Assembly: GCA_030650845.1 (NCBI GenBank)
Contig: JAUSDC010000202.1
Location: forward strand, 1-64,000
Length of the DNA: 64,000 nucleotides
Reading direction: 5' to 3'
From: Candidatus Methanoperedens sp.
GTDB lineage: Archaea; Halobacteriota; Methanosarcinia; Methanosarcinales; Methanoperedenaceae
Within the stretch, counting starts at the first letter, position 1, and each line of letters starts with the position of its first letter. Positions 28,087 through 36,975 of the stretch are shown here, in pieces. Under the pieces are notes generated by a model that was not told the origin of the DNA, did no database searches, and was given only the letters and a program-made list of their open reading frames with translations. A program made the position numbers and the translations under genes.

Positions 28087-29066
28087 TAATTACACGCAGT
28101 CCACTACGAATTTCACTTGGCGGCGGGGGTACGGATCTACCATCGTACTACAGGGAACACGAAGGGTTCCTGATCGCTGCAGCTATTGATAAGTATGTGT
28201 ACATTACATTGCATGAAACATTTGTAGATGAAATGATCATAAAATACTCCAAGATGGAACGTGTTTCCTCGATCGACGAAATCCAGCATCCCATTATACG
28301 CGAGGCATTGAGATTAGTGGGAATAAAAAACCTTAACATTGAATTATCCAGTATGGCAGACATTCCATCTGGAACAGGCTTGGGTTCTTCTGGAAGTTTC
28401 ACCTGTGCTTTATTGAAGGCTTTGCAAACATATAAAAAAAATTTGGTGCATCCAAATGAAATTGCAGAGCAAGCTTGTCATATTGAAATCGACATGCTGA
28501 AAGAACCAATTGGTAAACAGGACCAGTATATATCAGCATATGGAGGTATCAACTGTTTTGAATTTTGTAAAAATGATACAGTAAGAGCTAAACCTCTTAA
28601 AATTTCGGATGAAACCCTCTATAGCCTTGAAGATAATCTCCTGTTATTTTTCACAGGGTACTCAAGGTCTGCATCTGAAGTTCTTAAAGAACAGGACACT
28701 AAAACTAAGAAAAATGATCCATCAATGATCGACAATCTACACTATGTAAAGGAACTTGGATACAAGAGCCAGGCCGCATTTGAATCCGGTGATCTTGAAG
28801 AATTTGCTGAATTGATGAATGTCCATTGGGAACACAAGAAACAACGCTCCAATTCGATGAGTAACAATAAGATCAATGAATGGTATGACATAGCTTTGAA
28901 AAATGGTGCACTTGGCGGTAAACTCATCGGTGCAGGTGGAGGGGGATTTCTTATGTTCTATACCAATGAAAACATGAAGCTGCGGCATGCAATGGCGCAC
29001 GAAGGCTTGAAAGAAGTCCGCTTTAAATTTGACTTTGAGGGAAGTAAAGTGGTGGCACAGTCATGA
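28083..29066 (+). CDS. hddA: D-glycero-alpha-D-manno-heptose-7-phosphate kinase (HddA-type GHMP kinase)
   Basis: A GHMP kinase of 327 residues. The N-terminal SPLRISLGGGGTDLPSYY, the ATP loop PSGTGLGSSGSFTCALL, the KEPIGKQDQYISAYGG stretch and the C-terminal GGKLIGAGGGGFLMFY are all typical of HddA. It would phosphorylate heptose-7-phosphate at C1. It has ATGA-type overlaps with both the upstream oxidoreductase and the downstream nucleotidyltransferase. Together with the next three genes it forms the GDP-heptose route. A fucokinase or other GHMP role is less likely in this context. Confidence 0.88.
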   Translation: MIITRSPLRISLGGGGTDLPSYYREHEGFLIAAAIDKYVYITLHETFVDEMIIKYSKMERVSSIDEIQHPIIREALRLVGIKNLNIELSSMADIPSGTGLGSSGSFTCALLKALQTYKKNLVHPNEIAEQACHIEIDMLKEPIGKQDQYISAYGGINCFEFCKNDTVRAKPLKISDETLYSLEDNLLLFFTGYSRSASEVLKEQDTKTKKNDPSMIDNLHYVKELGYKSQAAFESGDLEEFAELMNVHWEHKKQRSNSMSNNKINEWYDIALKNGALGGKLIGAGGGGFLMFYTNENMKLRHAMAHEGLKEVRFKFDFEGSKVVAQS

Positions 29067-29782
29067 TGCCGCCTGTGGTTATTCTTACAGGTGGATTGGC
29101 AACTCGACTTTATCCAGCGACCTTAAAGATCCCAAAATCCCTCATCGAAGTGGCAGGAAAACCTTTCATTTTTCACCAATTAGCTCTATTAAAGAAACAG
29201 GGTGTTGGTACTGTCGTATTATGTGTGGGAAAGTTTGGAGAGATGATACAGGATTACGTTGGCGATGGGCATGAATGGAGTTTAAAAGTGGAATATTCTT
29301 TTGACGGCGAAACACTACTTGGAACTGGCGGGGCGATCAAAAAGGCCATTCCACTTCTTCCAGAAATATTCTTTGTTTTATATGGCGATTCCTATCTTGA
29401 TGTTGATTTAAAGCCAATCCTGGAGAGGTTTGAATGTGAAGGAAAACCGGCTTTGATGACTGTTTATCATAATAATAATAAATGGGATAGAAGTAACATT
29501 CTATTCAAGAATGGCCGGATTGTAAAATATGATAAAAAAAATGCAATTCCTGAGATGGAGCATCTTGACTTTGGAATAAATATCTTGAGAAAATCTGTTT
29601 TTAATGATTGGCCGGATGGGACACCCTTTGATATGTCAGAGGTATTTATTAAACTCATAGAAAAAGGCGAAGTGTCGGCTTTTGAAGTTTTCAAACGCTT
29701 TTATGAAATTGGGTCTATCAAGGGTATAAAAGAAACTGAGGAATATTTAAATACTAAACACCAAAATTATGGTAATACGTGA
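29063..29782 (+). CDS. hddC: Heptose-1-phosphate guanylyltransferase (HddC-type)
   Basis: A nucleotidyltransferase of 239 residues without a beta-helix domain. VVILTGGLATRLYPATLKIPKSLIEVAGKPF is the nucleotide site, GTGGAIKKA the product-sugar loop, and FFVLYGDSYLDVD carries the metal Asp. Its position between hddA and gmhA makes transfer of GMP to D-glycero-alpha-D-manno-heptose-1-phosphate the best guess. It has 4-base overlaps on both sides. Confidence 0.82.
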   Translation: MMPPVVILTGGLATRLYPATLKIPKSLIEVAGKPFIFHQLALLKKQGVGTVVLCVGKFGEMIQDYVGDGHEWSLKVEYSFDGETLLGTGGAIKKAIPLLPEIFFVLYGDSYLDVDLKPILERFECEGKPALMTVYHNNNKWDRSNILFKNGRIVKYDKKNAIPEMEHLDFGINILRKSVFNDWPDGTPFDMSEVFIKLIEKGEVSAFEVFKRFYEIGSIKGIKETEEYLNTKHQNYGNT

Positions 29783-30393
29783 TTGATATGGAACAGGAAG
29801 ATTATATTAAAACCTATTTTAAAGACTGCATTGAAATTATAGATCGGATCGATAGGGAACAAATAACAAAAACTTCTGCGATCCTAAAAAAGATCCAGCT
29901 AAGACAGGGCAGGCTGTTCATACTTGGCGTAGGCGGAAGCGCAGGCAATGCATCTCATGCTGTTAATGATTTTCGAAAAATTGCAGGTATAGAATCCTAT
30001 GCTCCCACAGATAACGTTTCTGAACTTACGGCAAGGGTCAATGATGACGGTTGGGAAACGGTGTTTGTAAACTGGCTCAAAGGCAGCCGGTTGAACTCAA
30101 AAGATGGCATCCTTGTGTTCTCAGTTGGCGGAGGGAATGCCGAAAAAAACGTGAGCGTTAACCTTGTCAGAGCATTACAATATTCAAAAGATGTTGGTGC
30201 AAGTATTATTGGGATCGTAGGACGTGACGGTGGGTACACTGCAAAAGTAGCAGATGCCTGCGTTATAATCCCTCCAGTGAACAATGAAACCATTACGCCT
30301 CAGACTGAAGCATTCCAGGCAGTCGTCTGGCATTTACTCGTTTCCAGTCCTGATATGAAAAAATATGAAATGAAATGGGAGAGCACTAAATAA
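29779..30393 (+). CDS. gmhA: Sedoheptulose-7-phosphate isomerase (GmhA-type SIS protein)
   Basis: A SIS-domain protein of 204 residues that starts with GTG in the GTGA overlap, or with the ATG at 29788. LFILGVGGSAGNASHAVNDFRK is the sugar-phosphate site, with a GmhA-like HxxxD in place of HxxxE. ILVFSVGGGNAEKNVSVN is the second SIS signature. It would convert sedoheptulose-7-phosphate to D-glycero-D-manno-heptose-7-phosphate, the first step of the pathway. Confidence 0.85.
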   Translation: MIDMEQEDYIKTYFKDCIEIIDRIDREQITKTSAILKKIQLRQGRLFILGVGGSAGNASHAVNDFRKIAGIESYAPTDNVSELTARVNDDGWETVFVNWLKGSRLNSKDGILVFSVGGGNAEKNVSVNLVRALQYSKDVGASIIGIVGRDGGYTAKVADACVIIPPVNNETITPQTEAFQAVVWHLLVSSPDMKKYEMKWESTK

Positions 30394-30406
30394 CAGGTAC
30401 TTTGAA

Positions 30407-30991
30407 ATGGTAGAGGCAGTTTTTCTGGACAGGGATGGCGTTCTTAATGAACTTGTATTAAATTCAGCAACGAGAGAGTATGAGCCTCCTCATAGAATAG
30501 AGGATATGAAACTTTTTCCGTATGTAATTGAATGCCTTGGAAAACTTCAAGGGGCGGGGTACGATCTGTTTCTTGTTTCCAACCAGCCGGATGTTGCTAA
30601 AGGAAAAACTACGCTTGAAGCATTAGAAAAAATCCATAAAAAATTTGATCAATTGTTGACTTCCCGGGGAATATATTTCAAGGAATACTATTACTGTTAT
30701 CATCATCCTCAGGGTTTAATACCTGAATATTCTCACGAATGTATGTGCCGCAAACCAAAGCCGTTCTTCCTTCTCAAAGCTGAAGAGAAACATAATATCG
30801 ACCTTGGAAACTCGTGGATGATCGGTGACCGGGATACAGATATTGAATGCGGTAAAGCTGGGGGTACGAAAACAATATTAATAGAGGAGCCATTATCTGT
30901 GCATAAACGAGGGAATAGTCTCCCTGACTATAAGGTAAAAGACCTGAGGGAAGCAGTGGAGATAATAATTCAAAATACTGATGAAAAGTAA
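30407..30991 (+). CDS. gmhB: Heptose-1,7-bisphosphate 7-phosphatase (GmhB-type HAD)
   Basis: A HAD-IIIA phosphatase of 194 residues. The nucleophile motif is FLDRDGVLNE, motif II is LVSNQPDVAKG, the zinc loop is CYHHP with CMCRKPKP (Cys, His, Cys, Cys), and motif IV is MIGDRDTDIECG. This zinc-loop arrangement is specific to GmhB and histidinol-phosphatase-like enzymes. It removes the 7-phosphate after HddA. It lies 13 bases after gmhA. Confidence 0.88.
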   Translation: MVEAVFLDRDGVLNELVLNSATREYEPPHRIEDMKLFPYVIECLGKLQGAGYDLFLVSNQPDVAKGKTTLEALEKIHKKFDQLLTSRGIYFKEYYYCYHHPQGLIPEYSHECMCRKPKPFFLLKAEEKHNIDLGNSWMIGDRDTDIECGKAGGTKTILIEEPLSVHKRGNSLPDYKVKDLREAVEIIIQNTDEK

Positions 30992-31037
30992 TATTAAATA
31001 TCAAGAATAAAATAATCAAGAAGGAGACGAGGAAATT

Positions 31038-31754
31038 ATGAAAGAATTAAAACAATTTAAAATAAAGCTATATGCAGACGGCGCAGATCTGAAAGGAATG
31101 ATAGAAGTATACAATGAAGGAATTGTTAGTGGTTTCACAACAAATCCAACATTGATGAAAAAAGCCGCTGTTAAGAACTATGAAGAATTCGCAAAATCTG
31201 CTCTTAAAGCTATTCCAGACCTCCCAATATCATTTGAAGTATTTTCGGATGACCTTGCTGGCATGGAGAGAGAAGCACGCAAGATCGCAGGCTGGGGCGA
31301 AAACGCTTACATAAAAATACCTGTTACAAATACTAAAGGAGAAAGCACAGCAACCCTCGTGAAAAAACTGTCCCGTGATGGGTTAAAGCTGAATGTAACT
31401 GCCATTTTAACGATCGAACAGGTAAAACAAGTAGCTGGTGCTCTTTCGTCATCGACCCCTAGTATAGTTTCCGTGTTTGCGGGTCGCATTGCCGATACTG
31501 GCAGGGATCCTTCGCCAATGATGAAAGAAGCTGCGGGCATATTAAAATCCAATCCGAAATCGGAACTATTATGGGCTAGTACCAGGGAATTGCTGAATCT
31601 GGTGCAGGCGGAGTCATGCGGTTGCCATATAATAACCATTACGAATGATATATTGAAAAAGGTCCCAATGCTTGGGAAGGATTTGAAGGAGTTATCGCTG
31701 GATACGGTTAAGATGTTCTATAATGATGCGCAATCGGCGGGATATAAGATTTAA
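31038..31754 (+). CDS. Transaldolase-like protein
   Basis: A protein of 238 residues of the small transaldolase/fructose-6-phosphate aldolase group. KLYADGADLKGMIE holds the conserved early Asp, GFTTNPTLMKKA the TNPT motif, and AYIKIPVTN the Schiff-base Lys93. NVTAILTIEQV and WASTRELLNL follow as expected. A transaldolase supplies sedoheptulose-7-phosphate, the substrate of GmhA encoded just upstream, so it probably serves the heptose pathway. It has a strong AAGGAGACGAGG ribosome binding site and is the last gene before the strand switch. Confidence 0.87.
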   Translation: MKELKQFKIKLYADGADLKGMIEVYNEGIVSGFTTNPTLMKKAAVKNYEEFAKSALKAIPDLPISFEVFSDDLAGMEREARKIAGWGENAYIKIPVTNTKGESTATLVKKLSRDGLKLNVTAILTIEQVKQVAGALSSSTPSIVSVFAGRIADTGRDPSPMMKEAAGILKSNPKSELLWASTRELLNLVQAESCGCHIITITNDILKKVPMLGKDLKELSLDTVKMFYNDAQSAGYKI

Positions 31755-31775
31755 CACTTCTGTTGACAGATGAGG

Positions 31776-31803
31776 AGAGGAAGGCCGAAAAGCTTCTCTT
31801 TTA
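31776..31803 (+). terminator. Possible terminator after the transaldolase gene
   Basis: An imperfect hairpin (GGAAGGCCGAAAAGCTTCTC region) is followed by TTTT, 25 bases after the transaldolase stop and just before the convergent AT-rich block. The stem is short and the call is tentative. Confidence 0.35.
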
Positions 31804-31818
31804 TCTACTTCTGTTATC

Positions 31819-33531
31819 TTAGCCAGTGTATATGTTTCTATAAACATATATTAATTTAGAATTATTATATAGTTTAGTGTGTGTATTTAAACTAGAAATT
31901 GTTTCATTTGCCATTATAATCCGATCAAATTTATCATCTTTTAATAAGAAGTATATCTCAAAATTATTTGTATTATACCAATATTCTACTAAATACATAT
32001 TAATAATGCGATTTGATTTTTTGTTTTTATATTCTAAACAAATTGAATTAATAAATTTCGATATTGTCGCACATTTTGTATATTGAATATTGAAATTAGT
32101 ATTATTCTGAAAATGGATATAATAATTAAGAATAGTAGGAGAATCTACTAATAAAAAGATTTCTGTTTTATCTGTATTATTAATATAATCATTTAATTCT
32201 TGTGACGCTACATCATATTTTGAATCGGCCTTAATCGATGAACTACCATACATTACAAATATTTGAGGAATAGGTATAATTGAAATAATTAATAATATTA
32301 TAAATAATATAACACTCAGAATTTTATTTCGTTTATTCAAAAACATCAATTGATTTATTGAATTATACAATATAATTATTATCAATATAGTAAATAATAC
32401 AAAAAATGGTAACATATATTTTATTAGTTTCGTTCCAACTAGACTAAAAAACAATAAAGGAATAATTGAATATACAGATAGGAATAATATGCTTGGATCT
32501 AATTTTTTATTATAATATTTATGTATAATTATTATTATTATAGAGGACAATAAACCTGCGGTATAAATAATTCCCCCATACACCCATATCATATTAAAAT
32601 AAGTCCACCATGGTGCATGTGAGGTATTAAAAAATATTTGAACAGTAAATGAACGTGCAAATAAATAAAAAATAGAAGGAAGATATGGCATTATTAATAC
32701 AAATAATGATATCATTGGATTTGAAAGATTATATTTTTCATTTCCAAAATTACCTCCCATATTTGCAACATCTGCATTAATTCGATTTTTTATATTATCA
32801 GTATCAAAAGATAAATATGGTAGATATATTAAAAGACATGTAATTATAAAAGCTGCAAAATAATATTTTAATTTCGAATCTTTTATTTTAATAGTCCTAT
32901 TTTTTGTTTCTATATAAAAAATACATAAAAATGCTGTCAAGGCAAAGAAAAATCCAAAATATTTAATATTGGATATTCCTGCGGAAGCTGCTCCAAGCAA
33001 TATTAACATCATTTTTTTACTTATACTTTCTGTTTGTTGTAAATATTTAATCATTAAATATAATAATAATATAACAAAAAATAAAAACGACATATCCAAT
33101 ATACCTATAACAGCATTACTTCCAAATATATTTATAGAACTTACAATAATAACAGTAAGCAACCCGATATATTTATTTGAAAACATTTTAGTTATTTCAT
33201 ATATTAAAATCAATGTAAATATACTTAAAATAAAACTTGGAATTCTTGCCCCTATAGGAGACCAATCTGTTGCTAATAAACTAAATGTTAAAATCCAATG
33301 ACCCAACTTTGGGTGATCCGCCCAAATATACATATCAGACCCGGTTAACAAAGACTGAGCTAAATTGTAATAATTTACTTCATCATGTGACAATGCACCA
33401 TTAATATTTGAAAGATACCAATAACTAATGAATATAAGTAAAATAATTAGTAATAAATTATTGTATATATATTGTGTTATTTTTTTATAGTTCATGTTTT
33501 TTCTATAATTTCTTTTTTGTTCATAGATCAC
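31819..33531 (-). CDS. GT-C (ArnT/PMT-type) membrane glycosyltransferase
   Basis: An integral membrane protein of about 570 residues with some eleven hydrophobic segments. The first luminal loop has GALSHDEVNYYNLAQSLL with Asp-Glu, as in ArnT/PMT family enzymes that use polyprenyl-linked sugars, then WADHPKLGHWILTF. The DNA is very AT-rich. The start may be the ATG at 33495 (MNYKKITQ) rather than 33531, which overlaps gtrA by 11 bases. With the GtrA- and GtrB-like genes upstream it forms a three-gene sugar-addition module. Confidence 0.82.
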   Translation of the reverse strand: MIYEQKRNYRKNMNYKKITQYIYNNLLLIILLIFISYWYLSNINGALSHDEVNYYNLAQSLLTGSDMYIWADHPKLGHWILTFSLLATDWSPIGARIPSFILSIFTLILIYEITKMFSNKYIGLLTVIIVSSINIFGSNAVIGILDMSFLFFVILLLYLMIKYLQQTESISKKMMLILLGAASAGISNIKYFGFFFALTAFLCIFYIETKNRTIKIKDSKLKYYFAAFIITCLLIYLPYLSFDTDNIKNRINADVANMGGNFGNEKYNLSNPMISLFVLIMPYLPSIFYLFARSFTVQIFFNTSHAPWWTYFNMIWVYGGIIYTAGLLSSIIIIIIHKYYNKKLDPSILFLSVYSIIPLLFFSLVGTKLIKYMLPFFVLFTILIIIILYNSINQLMFLNKRNKILSVILFIILLIISIIPIPQIFVMYGSSSIKADSKYDVASQELNDYINNTDKTEIFLLVDSPTILNYYIHFQNNTNFNIQYTKCATISKFINSICLEYKNKKSNRIINMYLVEYWYNTNNFEIYFLLKDDKFDRIIMANETISSLNTHTKLYNNSKLIYVYRNIYTG

Positions 33532-33913
33532 ATTTCTTTGTCTTAAAAACGTAGTAATTGTTAATATAATAACCCCATATAGAACAAAGTGTTATCTGTA
33601 TTAATTTTGAAGTAAATAAATTTATACTCAACAATTCTATATTTATCATCAATATTATATTACTTAAAATATATGTAATAATGACCGCCATGAGATATTT
33701 ATTAAATGTTTTAAAATTTTCGTTTGTTTTGTAACAAAATGTCCAATTTTTTTGTAAAAAATAAACTACAATAGCAGCTATTGAAAATGAAAAAATATTT
33801 GATATCAGATAATTTAAATTGGTTGTATATATTACTAAAGTATATAATATAAAATCAATCGATGCACCAATTACACCTGCTATACTATATTTTAAATATT
33901 TTAATAACATCAT
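33521..33913 (-). CDS. GtrA-like small membrane protein (polyprenyl-sugar flippase type)
   Basis: A protein of 130 residues with four membrane helices. LLKYLKYSIAGVIGASIDFILYTL is the typical GtrA start, and the C-terminal WGYYINNYYVFKTKK matches its end (basic residues after the last helix). GtrA proteins are thought to flip polyprenyl-phosphate-linked hexose across the membrane. It overlaps the GtrB-like gene by 4 bases (ATGA). Confidence 0.85.
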   Translation of the reverse strand: MMLLKYLKYSIAGVIGASIDFILYTLVIYTTNLNYLISNIFSFSIAAIVVYFLQKNWTFCYKTNENFKTFNKYLMAVIITYILSNIILMINIELLSINLFTSKLIQITLCSIWGYYINNYYVFKTKKCDL

Positions 33914-34860
33914 CGCTGTATGTTTTCCATTTCCTCAATAATATACATTGGTCGTCTTTTTACTTCTTCATATATACGCCCAACATATTCACCCATAATA
34001 CCAAGAGACAACAATTGAACACCAGCGAAAAATGTTATTAAAATAATTGTCCACGTAAGTCCAGGTGTTAGTTCATTATGTAAGACTATTTTTTGAAATA
34101 AAAACCAAAATCCCAAAAAAAAACTTACAAGTGCAATTAATCCACCAACCAAAGATGCAACTTGTAATGGTCGAATAGAAAATCCAACAATTCCATTAAA
34201 TGCAATCTTCAACGACCCAAGATATTTATTATAATTCGTAATTCCTGATGCACGTTCATCCCTATCATATTCGATATATGTTTGTTTAAATCCTACAAAA
34301 GCTACCATACCTCGAAGGAAACCATGTGTTTCATTTAGCTTTTTCAGTTCATCAACAATCCTTTTGTCCATTAATCTGAAATCACCTGTATCTTTAGGAA
34401 TTTTCATTTCAGATATCATATTAATAACTCGATACCCAAAATATGAGATCCATTCTTTAATAAAAGTCTCTCCTTTTCGTGATCGGCGTTTTGCATATAC
34501 AACATAGTATCCTTCACGCCATTTATCCAGCATCTGCTCAATTAATTCTGGCGGGTCCTGGAGATCAACGTCAATTACAACACATGCATCACCTTTGCAC
34601 AAATGTATCCCCGCCATAGTTGCGGCCGGCTGACCAAACCGTCGACTGAATTTGATTAAACGGATTTTAGGATTACGTTTTATCTCTTCATGTATTACCT
34701 TTTCGGTATTATCGGGAGAAGGATCAAGACAAAAAATAATTTCATATGGTAACTGTAATTTCTCTATTAAAGCCTCAGCTCTTTTTAGAAATGGTTTAAT
34801 GTTGGATTCTTCCCTATACACAGGGACTACGATTGAAACTGATGTTTTATTGGTGATCAT
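33910..34860 (-). CDS. GtrB/DPM1-like polyprenyl-phosphate glycosyltransferase (GT2)
   Basis: A protein of 316 residues. The GT2 domain has SIVVPVYREESNIKPFLKR, CLDPSPDNTEKV, the catalytic ACVVIDVDLQDPPELI (DxD), and GDFRLMDKRIVDEL. Two C-terminal membrane helices lie near 228-250 and 264-290, with GIMGEYVGRIYEEVKRRP at the end. It loads a sugar onto dolichyl phosphate at the cytosolic face for the GtrA and GT-C partners downstream. Confidence 0.9.
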   Translation of the reverse strand: MITNKTSVSIVVPVYREESNIKPFLKRAEALIEKLQLPYEIIFCLDPSPDNTEKVIHEEIKRNPKIRLIKFSRRFGQPAATMAGIHLCKGDACVVIDVDLQDPPELIEQMLDKWREGYYVVYAKRRSRKGETFIKEWISYFGYRVINMISEMKIPKDTGDFRLMDKRIVDELKKLNETHGFLRGMVAFVGFKQTYIEYDRDERASGITNYNKYLGSLKIAFNGIVGFSIRPLQVASLVGGLIALVSFFLGFWFLFQKIVLHNELTPGLTWTIILITFFAGVQLLSLGIMGEYVGRIYEEVKRRPMYIIEEMENIQR

Positions 34861-34972
34861 TATGCCCCTAATACCATCTGCTATTATACAGATTTTAGTT
34901 TTGGGAAATAATACGTCAATCTATATTAAATGTTGCAGTATCGGATGATAGCATTGATATTTTTATTGAAAT

Positions 34973-35548
34973 TTATGATTGATATTCTATATCATCACTT
35001 GATTTTTGTATCTTATAAATAACTTTTTTTATTCCTCTAATAATCAAATCCGGATGCAAAGATAATAACCAAAAAATGAGTTTTATTTCATTTTTAAACT
35101 TTCCCTTCTCATGTGGGTAATGATACACACTCTCTCTTGGAATTGCAATTAATTTATATCCTTTCTTTGCAGCCCGGACACACCATTCTGTCTCTTCTCC
35201 ATGTCGAACTTCTTTTAATGGGCCAATATCATCATATATCGATCTTTTAAATAACATAAAGCGACTTATCAAATAAGGTGATGGTGAATATCCCTGTAAT
35301 CCAATGATGCTGTTTGGATTATTGTTTGCGAGTTGAATAACATAAGCCAGGAATTCAGGCGTGAACTTGATATCGTCATCTGCAAAAGCGATCCATTCTG
35401 TTCTAGACTTCTTTACACCTTCGTTTCTTGCTTTGCCCTGTGTGTATTCCCGGCATTCAACAAAGGAACATTCTTTGGGAATGGATTCGACTGTTTCTAC
35501 CTTGGGTTTGTTTGTGGGAATTACAAAGGTTATGTCTTTTGGTTGCAT
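34973..35548 (-). CDS. Short family 2 glycosyltransferase-like protein
   Basis: A protein of 191 residues. It has a compact GT2 core: ITFVIPTNKPKVETV, QGKARNEGVKKSRTEWIAFADDDIKF (the DDD metal site) and VRHGEETEWCVRAAKKGYKLI (the ED base region). It lacks the extra C-terminal domain of longer GT2 enzymes and has no membrane helix. It probably adds one sugar to the glycan. It lies 7 bases downstream of the radical SAM gene. Confidence 0.78.
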   Translation of the reverse strand: MQPKDITFVIPTNKPKVETVESIPKECSFVECREYTQGKARNEGVKKSRTEWIAFADDDIKFTPEFLAYVIQLANNNPNSIIGLQGYSPSPYLISRFMLFKRSIYDDIGPLKEVRHGEETEWCVRAAKKGYKLIAIPRESVYHYPHEKGKFKNEIKLIFWLLSLHPDLIIRGIKKVIYKIQKSSDDIEYQS

Positions 35549-35555
35549 GTTATTT

Positions 35556-36971
35556 TCATCTAAAAATAGTTTTAAATAATGTCAAAGGTTGTTCATAGTA
35601 ATATTTTATAGCATATTTAAAGATTGGAATTAGCAATGATTTTTGATAGTATAATTTAGTTAATGTAGGTGGCATAAAAGCTATACGATTTGTTAACTCT
35701 TTCTTAAAATGTATTAATTCTTCTAAAGGATGTTCTACAGTGTATAAAAGTGACGGATTATTAGTTAACCAATAATCGTCGGTAATTTTTCCTGTTGCTT
35801 TCATTGTATCATATATCTCTGTTCCTGGAAATACCATTAAAATTGCTGGATTAAAATCATAATACATAATGTATTTTATTTTCTGTAATTTTTTAATAAA
35901 TCTTGCAGTCTCAAGAATGGTTTCTTTCGTTTCTCCTGGAAGCCCAACAATTAAAAAAGTAGTGACTTTTATTTTTGACTCCTTTAATAGAGTAATTGTA
36001 TCTATAACATCCTGTTTTTTAAATGATTTATGGCATGCTTTTAGCATATTTTCATTTGCAGTCTCAAGTCCGAAAAATAACGCAATAAAATTAGCATTTT
36101 CAAGATAAGGTATTATCTCTTTATGAAATGGCTTAAATCTTGCCTGACATTGAAATTCAATATAATTTAATCCTCGTTTGATTATTTCATTACAGATTTC
36201 AATAGCTCTGTTATTATTTGTAAGAAAAGCATCGTCTAAGAAATAAATCCTTTTTAGGTTTTGATACTTTTTCGCAACAATTTCAATTTCATCGACAACA
36301 TTTTTAACAGAACGCATTCTTTGGATTCGTCTTGAATTGGGATTCAAAACGCAAAATGAACATGAAAATGGACATCCTCTACTTGTAATTATGTTTACCC
36401 TTGTTCGTTCTAAATTCCCATGATCTGGAAAAGGTAAATTATCTAAATCACAAAGTTCCCGATTTTCCGTTTTAATTATTTTTCCATCTGAATAAAATAC
36501 TATTCCTTTTATAGAATTTAATGGCCTATCTTCCAAAATCTCGCCAAAAGTAATTTCTCCATCACCAATAACAACAATAATATAAGGATATTTTTTAATA
36601 AGTTGTTCATACATTATTGTAGCATGAATTCCACCCACAACTATTTTTATTTCAGGATAAGTTTCATGAATATATTCAATCATTTTATAGGTAGTTACAT
36701 GATTATCTGTTAGCATTGAAAATCCAATTACATCAGGGTGAAATGAATTAATTTGATTTGTCAGGATTTCTTTGCTTTTATCGAACCTTACCAAAAGTAA
36801 ATCAAGGTATTTAACGTCATGATTCTTAGATTCCAAAAACGATTGAATATATGACAAACCGAGAGGATATAAATAATCATTTTCGGCTACTGTGCCTCTA
36901 GAAGATTTTTTTTTATCTTCAGCAAGGGGATCATGTGCAAGTGCAGATAATGATGTTAGTATTACGTTCAT
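35556..36971 (-). CDS. B12-binding-type radical SAM protein
   Basis: A protein of 471 residues from the ATG at 36971 (MNVILTSLSAL), chosen because it clears the upstream gene's stop by 4 bases. The N-terminal B12-binding-like domain (residues 20-150) has HPDVIGFSMLT, IKIVVGGIHAT and VIGDGEITF. The radical SAM cluster is CPFSCSFC (Cys 200, 204, 207), followed by IYFLDDAFL and FFGLETANENML. Such proteins methylate or rearrange hard-to-reach carbons. In this locus a sugar or lipid-carrier modification is plausible. The substrate is unknown. Confidence 0.82.
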   Translation of the reverse strand: MNVILTSLSALAHDPLAEDKKKSSRGTVAENDYLYPLGLSYIQSFLESKNHDVKYLDLLLVRFDKSKEILTNQINSFHPDVIGFSMLTDNHVTTYKMIEYIHETYPEIKIVVGGIHATIMYEQLIKKYPYIIVVIGDGEITFGEILEDRPLNSIKGIVFYSDGKIIKTENRELCDLDNLPFPDHGNLERTRVNIITSRGCPFSCSFCVLNPNSRRIQRMRSVKNVVDEIEIVAKKYQNLKRIYFLDDAFLTNNNRAIEICNEIIKRGLNYIEFQCQARFKPFHKEIIPYLENANFIALFFGLETANENMLKACHKSFKKQDVIDTITLLKESKIKVTTFLIVGLPGETKETILETARFIKKLQKIKYIMYYDFNPAILMVFPGTEIYDTMKATGKITDDYWLTNNPSLLYTVEHPLEELIHFKKELTNRIAFMPPTLTKLYYQKSLLIPIFKYAIKYYYEQPLTLFKTIFR

Positions 36972-36975
36972 TTTT

